In this document: piece after piece, positions 36,611-45,393 of the stretch
How positions within the stretch are numbered: the first letter of the stretch is position 1
Layout: every line of letters begins with the position of its first letter
Assembly: GCA_033763775.1 (NCBI GenBank)
Contig: JANRJW010000013.1
Span: 1 to 64,000, forward strand
Direction of reading: 5' to 3'
Source of the DNA: JAJTHB01 sp033763775
Lineage (GTDB): Bacteria > Pseudomonadota > Alphaproteobacteria > Rickettsiales > SXRF01
Length of the DNA stretch: 64,000 nt
Made by a program: the position numbers and the translations under genes
The notes under the pieces: generated by a model
The model's input: only the letters and a program-made list of their open reading frames with translations
What the model was told of the DNA's origin: nothing
Databases searched by the model: none

Positions 36611-37930
36611 ATGCAAAAGAAAACCTTATCCCGTTACTGGCTTATCATCGGTGTGGCAGCGCTTGCTATTGCCGGCCTTTATTCATTGGTGCTGGCGGGG
36701 GGGCGCAGCCCGAAAATTGGTGATTCATCGCTGCTTAACCGCCTGTTTCATGAGGCGCTCGTCATTCATGTCGATTTATCGGTGCTGGTGTGGTTTCTGG
36801 CGATTTTCTGCCTGATGCTCAGCCAGCTACTTAAGCAGGCAAATCAGCCTCTGCCTTATCTGGAAGAGGGCGCGCTATGGTGTTTTGCGATCGGCACGGG
36901 TTTCATCACCCTCTCGCCACTGGATCCTGCGGGTAAGGCGATGATGAGCAACTACATTCCCGTCATCCACAGCCCGGTGTTTTTTTTCGGGCTGATGCTG
37001 ATATTCTGCGGCACCGCGCTGATGCTTGTCAAATGGATGGCATCGACCTCCGGTCATGATGTGAATCCTTATGCGCTTTCCGGCGCGGCGATCATCACGC
37101 TGGTGGCGCTGGCAGCGTTTATCTGGTCTTTCATGCTGATGCCGGAAGTAATTGATGGCGAACAATATTACGACATGGTGTTCTGGGGCGGCGGCCATAT
37201 TCTGCAATTCACGCACACGCAGGTGATGATGGTGGCGTGGCTGGTGCTGGCTTCTGCGGCGTTTGGTTTTCAGGTCGGTGCGCGCTTTTTATCGGCGATG
37301 TTTCTGGTGGGCGTGGCGGCAGTAGCCGTATCGCCGCTTCCGTACCTGCTTTACGACATCACCTCCATGGCATTTCGTGATTTCTTCACCCATCAGATGA
37401 TTGTTGCGGGCGGCATCGCGCCCAGCCTGCTGCTGCTTGCCATGCTGCCCGGGCTGATGCGCGCTTTTCGTCAGCGCCAGCGAGAAACGCGTATTTATCG
37501 CGCCGCGCTGCTGATGTCGTTTGTGCTGTTTCTTTATGGCGGTTTTCTCGGCCTGCTCATTCAGGGGCAGAATGTCGGGATTCCCGCGCATTATCATGGC
37601 TCGATTGTCGGGGTCACGCTGGCCTTCATGGGCTTTGCTTATGTCGTGCTGCCAAAACTTGGCTACAGTGATGTCAGTCAATGGAAAATGGCATGGTTGC
37701 AACCCTATATCTATGGCATTGGTCAGATCATGCATGTGTCTGGTTTTGCGTGGTCGGGCGGGTATGGCGCGCTGCGCAAAACACCCGGCGGCACCTATGA
37801 AGGCACCGCGCAGATTGCCATGGGGCTGATGGGCGGGGGTGCTGGTCTTGCTGCCATCGGCGGGCTGATGTTTGTGATTGTGGTCATCAGATCCATTCTC
37901 CGCAGCCGTGCTAAAATGACAACGATGTAA
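36611..37930 (+). CDS. Lone heme-copper oxidase subunit I-like membrane protein
   Basis: The ATG at 36611 gives 439 residues; a GTG at 36545 is a less likely start. About twelve membrane segments can be counted. Histidines lie where oxidase subunit I family members bind heme: HVDLSVLVW, GGGHILQFTHTQ and PAHYHGSIVGVTLAFMG, the last matching the GHxH heme-ligand segment of cbb3-type subunits. The paired histidines that bind CuB in true oxidases are not obvious. No subunit II, III or cytochrome c gene is adjacent. It resembles proteins often annotated as cbb3-type subunit I; it may instead be a related nitric-oxide or assembly protein. It is divergent from the fusion gene at 36538, with heme A and ALA synthase genes nearby. 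Confidence 0.75.
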   Translation: MQKKTLSRYWLIIGVAALAIAGLYSLVLAGGRSPKIGDSSLLNRLFHEALVIHVDLSVLVWFLAIFCLMLSQLLKQANQPLPYLEEGALWCFAIGTGFITLSPLDPAGKAMMSNYIPVIHSPVFFFGLMLIFCGTALMLVKWMASTSGHDVNPYALSGAAIITLVALAAFIWSFMLMPEVIDGEQYYDMVFWGGGHILQFTHTQVMMVAWLVLASAAFGFQVGARFLSAMFLVGVAAVAVSPLPYLLYDITSMAFRDFFTHQMIVAGGIAPSLLLLAMLPGLMRAFRQRQRETRIYRAALLMSFVLFLYGGFLGLLIQGQNVGIPAHYHGSIVGVTLAFMGFAYVVLPKLGYSDVSQWKMAWLQPYIYGIGQIMHVSGFAWSGGYGALRKTPGGTYEGTAQIAMGLMGGGAGLAAIGGLMFVIVVIRSILRSRAKMTTM

Positions 37931-38022
37931 TGCGCCGTACATCTCTAGGTAGTTGCCAATGTTCTAAGTTTGTGGAATAACTACTTTCATTATTGAACAT
38001 CTGATTATTCGCTGAAAGGAAC

Positions 38023-38541
38023 ATGAATATGAAATTCACACAGCTTATTGCTATCATCACTGCCAGCACAATGCTGGTGGCTTGCTCGCAGCCGATGGGG
38101 CGTGCAGGCGGCGGCATCACACAAGGTGGCAGCTCTATCAATAAGCAGGATGTTGGCACGCTGGCTGGCGCGATTGGCGGCGGCATCATCGGTAGCAACA
38201 TCGGCAAAGGTGATGGCAAGATTGCTGGCACCATCGCTGGCACGCTGCTTGGCGCGGCGCTTGGCAGCTCGCTGGGCGCGTCGCTCGATAAGGCGGATAT
38301 GCAGGTCTATAACCAGACCTCGCAGCGCGCGCTGGAAACGGCTCAGCCCGGCCAGAGCCTGCCGTGGAAAAACCCGCAAACCGGCAATTCCGGCACCATC
38401 ACCCCATCCAACTACTACCAGAACTCTTCCGGTCAGTATTGCCGCGAATACACCCAGACGATCGTCATTGGTGGCAAGCGCGAGCAGGGTCATGGCACCG
38501 CCTGCCGTCAGCCTGATGGCAGCTGGCAGATCATCGAGTAA
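38023..38541 (+). CDS. Outer-membrane lipoprotein of the 17 kDa surface antigen type
   Basis: A 172-residue protein with a signal peptide and lipobox (MLVAC, Cys at about residue 21), so it should be lipidated and placed in the outer membrane. A Gly-rich double hydrophobic stretch (LAGAIGGGIIGSNIGKGDGK, then TIAGTLLGAALGSSLGA) is the glycine-zipper 2TM motif. The C-terminal domain has CREYTQTIVIGG and GTACRQPDGSW, as in the Rickettsia 17 kDa antigen family. The start has the ribosome site AAAGGAAC. It ends 15 bases before fabI. Role in the envelope is not known. Confidence 0.9.
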   Translation: MNMKFTQLIAIITASTMLVACSQPMGRAGGGITQGGSSINKQDVGTLAGAIGGGIIGSNIGKGDGKIAGTIAGTLLGAALGSSLGASLDKADMQVYNQTSQRALETAQPGQSLPWKNPQTGNSGTITPSNYYQNSSGQYCREYTQTIVIGGKREQGHGTACRQPDGSWQIIE

Positions 38542-38556
38542 GCCGGAGTAATCGTT

Positions 38557-39399
38557 TTGTTAGCAGAATCTCTGGACAAAGAGGCCATTATTCCCAGCGG
38601 GAATCTGATGGCAGGCAAGCGTGGGCTTGTCATGGGTGTTGCCAATGATAAATCGCTCGCATGGGGGATCACGCAATATCTCCATGCGCAGGGGGCGGAG
38701 CTTGCCTTCACCTATCAGGGCGAGGCGCTGGAAAAGCGTGTGCGTCCGCTGGCGGCGAGTGTTGGCTCGGATATTATTGAGCCGTGCGATGTCACAGACA
38801 TGGCGAGCATGGACAAGGTGTTTGATGTGCTGGCCAGCCGCTGGGGCGGCCTTGATTTTCTGGTGCACGCGATCGCCTATTCCGATAAAAACGAGCTCAA
38901 AGGCAAATATGTCGATACCTCTCTCGACAATTTCCTCATGACCATGAACATCTCCTGCTATTCCTTCACTGCGCTGGCGCGCCGCGCTGCCTCGCTGATG
39001 AAGCAGGGGGGCAGCATGGTCACGCTCACCTATTACGGTGCTGAAAAAGTCGTGCCGCACTATAACGTCATGGGCGTGGCAAAAGCCGCGCTGGAGACCA
39101 GCGTGAAATATCTGGCGGTGGATCTTGGTGCGCAGGGTATCCGTGTGAATGGTATATCTGCCGGGCCTGTTAAAACGCTGGCAGCCTCTGGCATTGGCGA
39201 TTTCCGCTACATTTTAAAATGGAACGAATATAACTCTCCGCTGAAACGCAACACCACGATTGAAGATGTTGGTGGGGCTGGCCTTTACCTGCTGTCAGAG
39301 TTAGGGCAGGGAACCACCGGAGAAATTCTGCATGTGGATTCAGGCTATCATGTCGTGGGCATGAAATCGGTGGATGCGCCAGATATCGCAACTGTATGA
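38557..39399 (+). CDS. fabI: Enoyl-[acyl-carrier-protein] reductase (NADH), FabI
   Basis: It reduces the trans-2-enoyl-ACP in the last step of the type II fatty-acid cycle. The 280-residue product has the cofactor motif GVANDKSLAWG and the catalytic Tyr-x6-Tyr-x6-Lys arrangement in the YYGAEKV...YNVMGVAKAAL region, followed by GPVKTLAASGI. The start may be the TTG at 38557, with GGAG upstream, or the ATG at 38608, which matches the usual length. It overlaps aroC by four bases, so translation is coupled. Confidence 0.96.
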   Translation: MLAESLDKEAIIPSGNLMAGKRGLVMGVANDKSLAWGITQYLHAQGAELAFTYQGEALEKRVRPLAASVGSDIIEPCDVTDMASMDKVFDVLASRWGGLDFLVHAIAYSDKNELKGKYVDTSLDNFLMTMNISCYSFTALARRAASLMKQGGSMVTLTYYGAEKVVPHYNVMGVAKAALETSVKYLAVDLGAQGIRVNGISAGPVKTLAASGIGDFRYILKWNEYNSPLKRNTTIEDVGGAGLYLLSELGQGTTGEILHVDSGYHVVGMKSVDAPDIATV

Positions 39400-40472
39400 G
39401 CTTCAACACGTTTGGCCATTTGTTCCGCTTCACCACCTGGGGTGAAAGCCATGGCGAGGCGATAGGCTGTGTGGTGGATGGCGTGCCATCACTGATACCT
39501 TTGTCTGAGGCGGATATCCAGCCATGGCTGGATGCGCGGAGGCCAGCACAGTCGCGCTACACCACGCAGCGCAAAGAAAGCGATACGGTTCGCATTCTCT
39601 CCGGTGTTTTTGAAGGGCGCACGACCGGCACACCCATCAGCCTGATGATCGTCAATGAAGATCAGAAATCGAAAGATTATGACGATATTCGCGATAAGTT
39701 CCGCCCCGGCCATGCGGATTACACCTATTGGATGAAATACGGTATCCGTGATTATCGCGGCGGCGGCAGGTCGTCCGCGCGCGAGACTGCAATGCGTGTG
39801 GCCGCTGGCGCGATTGCGCGTAAAATTCTTACTGGCATCACCATCCGCGCGGCCATGGTTCAGCTGGGCGATGATGCGATTGACCATGGGCGCTGGGATT
39901 GGCAGCAGGTGCCGGAAAATCCATTCTGGTGTCCGGATGCGGCGGCGGCGGTGCGCTGGGCAGAGAAGCTGGATGCCATCCGTAAAAGCGGTTCATCTGT
40001 CGGCGCAGTGATTGAGGTGGTGGCAGAGAATGTTCCGGTGGGGCTTGGCGCGCCCATCTATAAAAAACTCGATAGTGATCTGGCGGCCGCCATGATGAGC
40101 ATCAATGCGGTGAAGGCGGTTGAAATTGGTGATGGTATGGCGACCGCCGCCATGCGCGGCGAAGATAACGCTGATCGCATGCGCATGAGCGATGGTCAGG
40201 TGACATTCACCTCCAACCATGCGGGTGGCATTCTCGGGGGCATTTCCACTGGCCAGCCGGTGGTCGTGCGTTTTGCGGTCAAGCCGACCAGTTCCATTTT
40301 AGCGCCGGTTGAAACAGTGGATGCACTCGGCAATAATACCACCATCAGCACGAAAGGTCGGCATGATCCTTGCGTGGGCATACGCGCGGTGCCGGTGGCC
40401 GAGGCGATGATGGCCTGCGTGCTTGCGGATCACTTACTCATTCATCATGCTCAGAGGCGGGGTTTAGCATGA
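39396..40472 (+). CDS. aroC: Chorismate synthase
   Basis: It makes chorismate from EPSP, using reduced FMN, in the shared aromatic pathway. The 358-residue product has the signatures GESHGEAIGCVVDG, RPGHADYTY, GGGRSSARETA and the SGQ-type GRHDPCVGIRAVPV near the C-terminus. It has an ATGA overlap with fabI upstream and with the AsmA-like gene downstream, so the three form one operon. No other aromatic-pathway gene is in the window. Confidence 0.97.
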   Translation: MSFNTFGHLFRFTTWGESHGEAIGCVVDGVPSLIPLSEADIQPWLDARRPAQSRYTTQRKESDTVRILSGVFEGRTTGTPISLMIVNEDQKSKDYDDIRDKFRPGHADYTYWMKYGIRDYRGGGRSSARETAMRVAAGAIARKILTGITIRAAMVQLGDDAIDHGRWDWQQVPENPFWCPDAAAAVRWAEKLDAIRKSGSSVGAVIEVVAENVPVGLGAPIYKKLDSDLAAAMMSINAVKAVEIGDGMATAAMRGEDNADRMRMSDGQVTFTSNHAGGILGGISTGQPVVVRFAVKPTSSILAPVETVDALGNNTTISTKGRHDPCVGIRAVPVAEAMMACVLADHLLIHHAQRRGLA

Positions 40473-42421
40473 CATGGATTATTCGTATCACCACAGTGCT
40501 TGTCGTAATGCTGATTATCGTTGCGTTTCTTGCGCCGAGCTTTATTTCGCGCGACATGCTCAAGGCGCGTCTGGTGCAGCAGATTGAGCAGAATACTGGC
40601 CGCAAGCTGAGCATTGCTGGCGAAGTGAGTGTGCAGTTTCTCCCATTCCCGAGCGTCACCGCGCGGGATGTCTCGCTCTCTGGGCCGGCTTGGCAGAAGG
40701 ATGGCGAGTTCATTTCACTTGAATCGCTTGAGGCGAATGTGGCGCTTATGCCGCTGCTTTCCAAGCGCGTGGTGATTACGCGTCTTTATCTGAACCAGGC
40801 GAAGATCAATCTCGAAGTCAGCAGCGATGGCCAGGCCAACTGGGTGATGACCCCTAAAAGCAAGCCTGCAAAAGCTGCGGCCAGTAAGCAGGCCGCTCCT
40901 TCCAGCGTACTGGCCATTGCTTTTGGCGATGTGCGTATCATCAACAGCGCGGTCAGCTATCACGATCGCGTCAAAAGCACCAGCTACGCGCTCAGCGGCC
41001 TGAATCTGCGCTTTAATGCCAGCCATCTGGAGGATCCTGTCACGCTGGTGGCGGATGCCGAGTATAACGGCGCCAAGACCAGCCTGAATCTGAATATCGG
41101 CTCGCTGCCGCAGCTTTTTGAAAACCTTTCAACCCCGCTCACCATGCAGCTTGAAAACCAGTTCGTGAATGTGCGGTTTGATGGCGGCATTGATGCGCTG
41201 GCCTTCAAAGGCAAGCTCACGGCGAATTCAAGCTCACTGGCGGCGGCAAAGCAATGGCTGGATGGCGCGGCGGAAAAAACTGCCGCCGGTGCGCCGCTGG
41301 CGTTTGAATTATCGAGCGATGTAGATTGCACGCTGGATAGCTGCATTTTCAGCAAGCTGAGCACGGCGCTGGATGGCGTCAAGGCGCTGGGTGAAGCGTC
41401 TTACAATCTCTCTGGCCGCAAGCCGCAGTTTGATATCAAGCTGACAATGAATGCGCTGGATCTCTCGCCATTTCTTGCCAAAACCCGCGCGCCTTCGCCG
41501 TCTGCCAGCTTATCGATCACCAGCAGCGCTCATGCTGCGGCAACATCCGGCCAGCCCAGTCAGCCGCTTGATTTTTCGTGGCTGGATCATTTTGATGCCA
41601 CCGCCGATATCCAAACCAGCTCGCTGAAGGCGGGCGCTATTTCGGTGGGCGAATCGAGGCTTCGCGCTAAGGTTTCGAATGGCAGGTTGTCGGCCGATGT
41701 CATCGATGCGGTGTTTTATGGCGGCAAGGCGACCATCAACCTGCAGCTTGATGGCCGCATGGGCATGGTCGAAAACAGGCTGGAGTTTTCGCGTGTTCAG
41801 GCGCAGCCATTTCTGCGCGATGCGCTTGGCGAAGAGCGCCTCAGCGGCATGCTGACCGGGCAGGCGAGCTTTGTCTCTGCTGGCCGCACTTCGCATGATA
41901 TGATGGCCAATCTCGCCGGCCGCGGCAATCTTTCGCTGCGCGATGGATCAATCCGTGGCATTGAGCTGCTGGAGATGGTGCGTAATGTGCAAACTGCATT
42001 TAAACCTGCGGATACGTCGCCGAAGAAAACTGATTTTGCAGAGCTTGCCGCAAGCTTCACGGTGGAGCGTGGTGTGCTAAAAAATAATGACCTGATGATG
42101 AAAGCGCCGCTGCTTCGCCTCAGCGGTAGCGGCGAGATTAATCTAGTGCAAAGCACTATTCGCTATCGCCTCAGGCCAGAAATTGTTGAGACCATGCAGG
42201 GGCAGGACGGCAAGGATAAATCCGGTATCATGGTGCCAATTCTGGTGGAGGGAAGCCTTGATAACCCCAGCTTCCGGCCAGATCTTGCCGCCGCCGCTGA
42301 GGAGGTTCTCAAAGACCCTCAGAAAATCAAAGACACGGTGAAAAACGTCAAAGAACAGCTGAAGGGCGATGGTCTCAAAGACGCGGTGAAAGATGTCAAA
42401 GGACTGCTGAAGGGGTTTTAG
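40469..42421 (+). CDS. asmA: AsmA family envelope protein
   Basis: The ATG at 40469, overlapping the aroC stop (ATGA), gives 650 residues. An N-terminal membrane segment (ITTVLVVMLIIVAFLAPSF) is followed by the AsmA N-terminal domain, LEQNTGRKLSIAGEV-type, FPSVTARDVSLSGP and LSKRVVITRLYLNQAKINLE. The C-terminal part has a second AsmA module with LTGQASFVSAG and GRGNLSLRDGSIRG. The last 60 residues are Lys/Asp/Val-rich helical repeats ending DVKGLLKGF. The family lies in the periplasm and is linked to outer-membrane lipid handling. Confidence 0.85.
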   Translation: MTWIIRITTVLVVMLIIVAFLAPSFISRDMLKARLVQQIEQNTGRKLSIAGEVSVQFLPFPSVTARDVSLSGPAWQKDGEFISLESLEANVALMPLLSKRVVITRLYLNQAKINLEVSSDGQANWVMTPKSKPAKAAASKQAAPSSVLAIAFGDVRIINSAVSYHDRVKSTSYALSGLNLRFNASHLEDPVTLVADAEYNGAKTSLNLNIGSLPQLFENLSTPLTMQLENQFVNVRFDGGIDALAFKGKLTANSSSLAAAKQWLDGAAEKTAAGAPLAFELSSDVDCTLDSCIFSKLSTALDGVKALGEASYNLSGRKPQFDIKLTMNALDLSPFLAKTRAPSPSASLSITSSAHAAATSGQPSQPLDFSWLDHFDATADIQTSSLKAGAISVGESRLRAKVSNGRLSADVIDAVFYGGKATINLQLDGRMGMVENRLEFSRVQAQPFLRDALGEERLSGMLTGQASFVSAGRTSHDMMANLAGRGNLSLRDGSIRGIELLEMVRNVQTAFKPADTSPKKTDFAELAASFTVERGVLKNNDLMMKAPLLRLSGSGEINLVQSTIRYRLRPEIVETMQGQDGKDKSGIMVPILVEGSLDNPSFRPDLAAAAEEVLKDPQKIKDTVKNVKEQLKGDGLKDAVKDVKGLLKGF

Positions 42422-42472
42422 AAGCAATTAATTATCACGCATACTGAATCAAGTGATTGGATTTATAATAAT

Positions 42473-43120
42473 TTATGCTGTTCGACCCGCATCGAGATCA
42501 CGGCCGCCATTCAAGTTAGCTGAGATATTAGGCAATAGAGAATTATAATCACTGCCGCTTACTGTTGCCACTTCAGTTGTGCCAACAAATACACCTTTCA
42601 GCTTATCTCGCATATCTTGAATCAATTCACGTGAACGCAATTCGTCTACTGAAATACCTGCTGCATTTGCAACAGCGCTTCTGATAGCGCCATCTACAGA
42701 GCTTGCGGGCAATCCTAGTACTGCTGATTTTACAAGTGCATCCACTTGTTCTCGTGGCACGTCGCCGGGAACAAGTTGCATTAAACGATCGATTGTTTGT
42801 TGAACGTTATCACTGGAAGCCGCTTTTGTTGATGTTTGCTGATTTTTTTCGCCGGGATCCAACATTTTAGAATCAGCGTTTTGATTGCCAGAAGTTGATC
42901 CAAACGTACCTGCGGCTGTAGGTCTAAAATCTTCATTATTTACAGGCTGTGAATTCTGGTCAGAAGTGCCGCCAGTTGTGTTGTTTGATGAGGACGATCC
43001 GGAGCTACCACCTGAGCCAGCAGAGGTATTTTTTATGTTCAGTCCAAGTAGCTTGTCGAACAATTCATTTCTGGTGGCTGTACTCACAACAAACACTCGC
43101 CCATCAATATTAATAAGCAA
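42473..43120 (-). CDS. Ser/Gly/Asn-rich protein of unknown function
   Basis: A protein of about 204 to 215 residues; the TTG at 43120 or the GTG at 43087 may be the start, and neither has a clear ribosome site. Residues about 33-70 are low-complexity (repeats of S, G, N, T and Q). The second half, starting NVQQTIDRLMQLVPGDVPRE, is a more ordered, probably helical region. No membrane segment or signal peptide is visible. It lies alone between asmA (same end, opposite strand) and a palindromic repeat. Base use is more AT-rich than in the neighbours. It may be secreted or a surface-associated protein; that is a guess. Confidence 0.5.
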   Translation of the reverse strand: MLINIDGRVFVVSTATRNELFDKLLGLNIKNTSAGSGGSSGSSSSNNTTGGTSDQNSQPVNNEDFRPTAAGTFGSTSGNQNADSKMLDPGEKNQQTSTKAASSDNVQQTIDRLMQLVPGDVPREQVDALVKSAVLGLPASSVDGAIRSAVANAAGISVDELRSRELIQDMRDKLKGVFVGTTEVATVSGSDYNSLLPNISANLNGGRDLDAGRTA

Positions 43121-43188
43121 TTATAATGATAACCTAATTCACTCGGATATTATATGAAAGTTTTGTGACAGTTGGTTTTGTGAATATT

Positions 43189-43291
43189 CTCCCCCCGCTT
43201 GCGGGGGGAGTTAGAGGGGGGTGATATTCGGAAAAATCAAATTTAATTTGACATCACCCCCACCCTACCTCCCCCGCAGACGGGGGAGGAG
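43189..43291. repeat. Palindromic repeat pair upstream of hisI (copy 3)
   Basis: Two hairpins, CTCCCCCCGCTTGCGGGGGG (43189-43208) and CTCCCCCGCAGACGGGGGAG (43269-43288), flank a middle with GTGAT and ATCAC halves at 43221 and 43248. The layout of two facing palindromes recalls bacterial REP/BIME pairs. The hairpin arms match those of the ubiE insert. Confidence 0.8.
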
Positions 43292-43297
43292 TTATTG

Positions 43298-43639
43298 TTA
43301 TATCCCCCTAAAAAAACAGGTTTTTTCGCCGGTGTGGCAGGCGGAGCCGGTTTGGTTAACGAGAAGGAGCAGGCTGTCGGCGTCACAGTCGAGCTTTGCC
43401 TCAACAAGTTCCTGGGTATGGCTGCTGGTTTCGCCCTTGCGCCACAGACCGGCGCGTGAGCGCGACCAATAGGTGACATTGCCGCTGGAAAGGGTGATGC
43501 CCAGCGCCTCGGCGTTCATCCATGCCAGCATCAACACCTCGCGGGTGGTGGCTTCCTGAGCAATCACTGGGATGAGACCCTGATCGTTCCATTTTATACG
43601 CTTTACTAGGCTTTCAACATCTGTTTTGCTACGAGTCAT
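43298..43639 (-). CDS. hisI: Phosphoribosyl-AMP cyclohydrolase
   Basis: It opens the adenine ring of PR-AMP in the third step of histidine synthesis. The ATG at 43639 gives 113 residues, the normal size; the frame runs on to 43762 inside znuC. The metal-binding Asp/Cys region CDADSLLLLV and the zinc cysteines of SACHTGEKTC are present, with WRKGETSSHTQELVEAKLDCD typical. Its start codon overlaps that of znuC by two bases on the opposite strand. No other his gene is nearby. Confidence 0.95.
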   Translation of the reverse strand: MTRSKTDVESLVKRIKWNDQGLIPVIAQEATTREVLMLAWMNAEALGITLSSGNVTYWSRSRAGLWRKGETSSHTQELVEAKLDCDADSLLLLVNQTGSACHTGEKTCFFRGI

Positions 43640-44381
43640 GAACGAATCCCAAGCTCTGATTACCGCTGATAGCCTCGAAAAATCTTTCGGGCGGGTGCGT
43701 GTACTTACGAATGTAAGCCTAAAACTCGCGCCGCGCAATATCATGACCATCATCGGCCCCAATGGCAGCGGAAAAACAACGCTGATCAGGCTGCTGCTGG
43801 GGCTGGAGCAGCCAGATGGCGGGCGGATTGTACGCCGCGCCGGGCTTCGTATTGGTTATGTGCCGCAGAAACTGGCGATTGACCCCATCCTGCCGATAAC
43901 CACCTCGTGGTTCCTGGCTTTAAGCGCTCATGCGGGCAGCGATATTCGCAAAGTAGCGCAGGAGGTTGGGGTTTTGGAGCTGCTCAGCCAGCCGCTTTCC
44001 TCACTTTCCGGCGGCGAATTGCAGCGTGTGCTCATTGCTCGCGCGCTGCTATCGCAGCCGCAGCTGCTGGTGCTGGACGAGCCAGCGCAGGGGGTGGATG
44101 TGACCGGGCAGGCCATGCTCTATGCGCTGATTGCGCGGCTGAAAGAAACGCATGATTTAAGCGTGCTCATGGTATCGCATGATTTGCATCTGGTGATGTC
44201 GGCGACTGACCATGTTATTTGCCTGAACCACCATATCTGCTGCTCCGGGCATCCTCATTCGGTGCGCGGGGATCCGGCTTTTGCCGCGCTTTTTGGCCAG
44301 CATGTGGCAGATAGCCTTGCGGTGTATACGCATCATCATGACCATGATCACAACCACAGCCATTCACACCATCATGCTTGA
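43638..44381 (+). CDS. znuC: Zinc ABC transporter, ATP-binding protein
   Basis: It supplies ATP-driven power for zinc uptake. The ATG at 43638 gives 247 residues. Walker A is GPNGSGKTT, the ABC signature SLSGGELQRVLIA and Walker B LLVLDEPAQGVD, with a switch histidine in MVSHDLHLV. The C-terminus has a His-rich stretch (YTHHHDHDHNHSHSHHH), common in zinc-handling proteins, and the last codons overlap znuB. A ZnuA binding protein and a Zur regulator are not in the window. Confidence 0.95.
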   Translation: MNESQALITADSLEKSFGRVRVLTNVSLKLAPRNIMTIIGPNGSGKTTLIRLLLGLEQPDGGRIVRRAGLRIGYVPQKLAIDPILPITTSWFLALSAHAGSDIRKVAQEVGVLELLSQPLSSLSGGELQRVLIARALLSQPQLLVLDEPAQGVDVTGQAMLYALIARLKETHDLSVLMVSHDLHLVMSATDHVICLNHHICCSGHPHSVRGDPAFAALFGQHVADSLAVYTHHHDHDHNHSHSHHHA

Positions 44382-45162
44382 TCCATTTATTCTTAAAGCG
44401 CTACTGGCGGGTATCGGCATCGCGCTGATGGCTGGGCCGCTTGGATGTTTCGTGGCGTGGCAGCGGCTGGTTTATTTTGGCGATATGATCGCACATAGTG
44501 CATTGCTTGGGGTGGTGCTGGCGCTGTCGCTCGATTTTCCGGTGCTCGCGGGGGTGGTGGCGGTGGCGGTGTCGATCAGCGTTGTGCTGTATCGCTTTAG
44601 CGGGCAGCGCGAACTGGCAGGTGACAGTCTGCTTGGCATTGCGGCGCATGGCGCGCTGGCGCTGGGGCTGGTGCTTTTATCGCTATCGGATAGGATTGTG
44701 ATTGATGTCAACGGCTTGCTGTTTGGCGATATTCTGGCGGTCAGTCATCAGGATATTATGCTCATTTATGCGCTGGCGGTGGTGATTTCCGTGTGGCTGG
44801 TGCTCTGCTGGAAAAGCCTGATGCGTATGGCGGTTCATCCGGATATTGCCAGTGTGGAAGGGGTGGATATTGCGAAGCACCGGCTGCTGCTGCTGCTTGC
44901 GATGGCGCTGGTGGTGGCGCTTGCGATTCAGGTGGTGGGGATTCTGCTGGTGACATCCATGCTCATTATTCCGGCTGCTGCCGCGCGGGCTTTTTCCAGC
45001 ACACCCAGCCAGATGGCGCTGCTGGCGGTGGTTTTGGGGGTGGTCTCGGTGGTTGGCGGGCTTTATGCTTCACTCATGTTTGATACGCCAACCGGCCCCA
45101 GCATTATTCTGGCGGCGCTTTTGCTGTTTGTGATTTCCAGGCTCAGAAAATGTTTCACGTGA
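44374..45162 (+). CDS. znuB: Zinc ABC transporter, membrane protein
   Basis: The ATG at 44374, overlapping the end of znuC by eight bases, gives 262 residues beginning MLDPFILKALLAG. About eight membrane segments are visible, with LGCFVAWQRLVYFGDMIAHSALLG, the coupling region of the family, and RMAVHPDIASVEGVD. It forms the zinc channel with ZnuC. The final codons, reading C-F-T-stop, are themselves part of a parS site. Confidence 0.95.
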   Translation: MLDPFILKALLAGIGIALMAGPLGCFVAWQRLVYFGDMIAHSALLGVVLALSLDFPVLAGVVAVAVSISVVLYRFSGQRELAGDSLLGIAAHGALALGLVLLSLSDRIVIDVNGLLFGDILAVSHQDIMLIYALAVVISVWLVLCWKSLMRMAVHPDIASVEGVDIAKHRLLLLLAMALVVALAIQVVGILLVTSMLIIPAAAARAFSSTPSQMALLAVVLGVVSVVGGLYASLMFDTPTGPSIILAALLLFVISRLRKCFT

Positions 45163-45166
45163 AACA
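45151..45166. other. parS site (ParB-binding), left
   Basis: TGTTTCACGTGAAACA is a perfect copy of the 16-base parS palindrome used for chromosome segregation. It covers the znuB stop codon (TGA at 45160-45162), so the site is part of the gene's end. dnaA lies about 30 kb away. Confidence 0.95.
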
Positions 45167-45224
45167 ATTTTAACCCACCCATCAGCCGTATCTGTTTCTT
45201 AAATACTCACCCAAATCTACTCCC

Positions 45225-45342
45225 TAACCCTCACCCTCACCCAACCCTCTCCCTGAAAGGGAGAGGGCTTAGGGGGGTGAAGGGAGAGGGCTTAGGGGGG
45301 TGAAGGGAGAGGGCTTAGGGGGTGAAAGGGAGAGGGCTTTTT
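45225..45342. repeat. Tandem 23-base repeat between two parS sites (copy 4 of the palindrome family at its left)
   Basis: After a CCCTCTCCCTGAAAGGGAGAGGG hairpin come three complete units (45259-45281, 45282-45304, 45305-45326) of GGGAGAGGGCTTAGGGGGGT plus GAA, the third one G shorter, and a partial fourth from 45328. The GGGAGAGGG core equals the arm of the hairpin, so the array seems to have grown from a palindrome copy. No open reading frame of note covers it. Confidence 0.85.
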
Positions 45343-45369
45343 ATATAAGAGGGAGGGGCTTTTTATAAA

Positions 45370-45385
45370 TGTTTCACGTGAAACA
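45370..45385. other. parS site (ParB-binding), right
   Basis: A second perfect TGTTTCACGTGAAACA, 203 bases after the first and eight bases from the stop of xthA. ParB would load at both and spread across the tandem repeat between them. Confidence 0.95.
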
Positions 45386-45393
45386 TTTTGCGT

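Noticed and set aside
42473..43120. Secreted adhesin for the LapG-like protease
   Set aside because: The Ser/Gly/Asn-rich protein is short, has no signal, no di-Ala site, no calcium-binding repeats and is 15 kb away.
45259..45342. CRISPR array
   Set aside because: The 23-base units are directly adjacent without spacers, and no cas gene is near. It is a simple tandem repeat.
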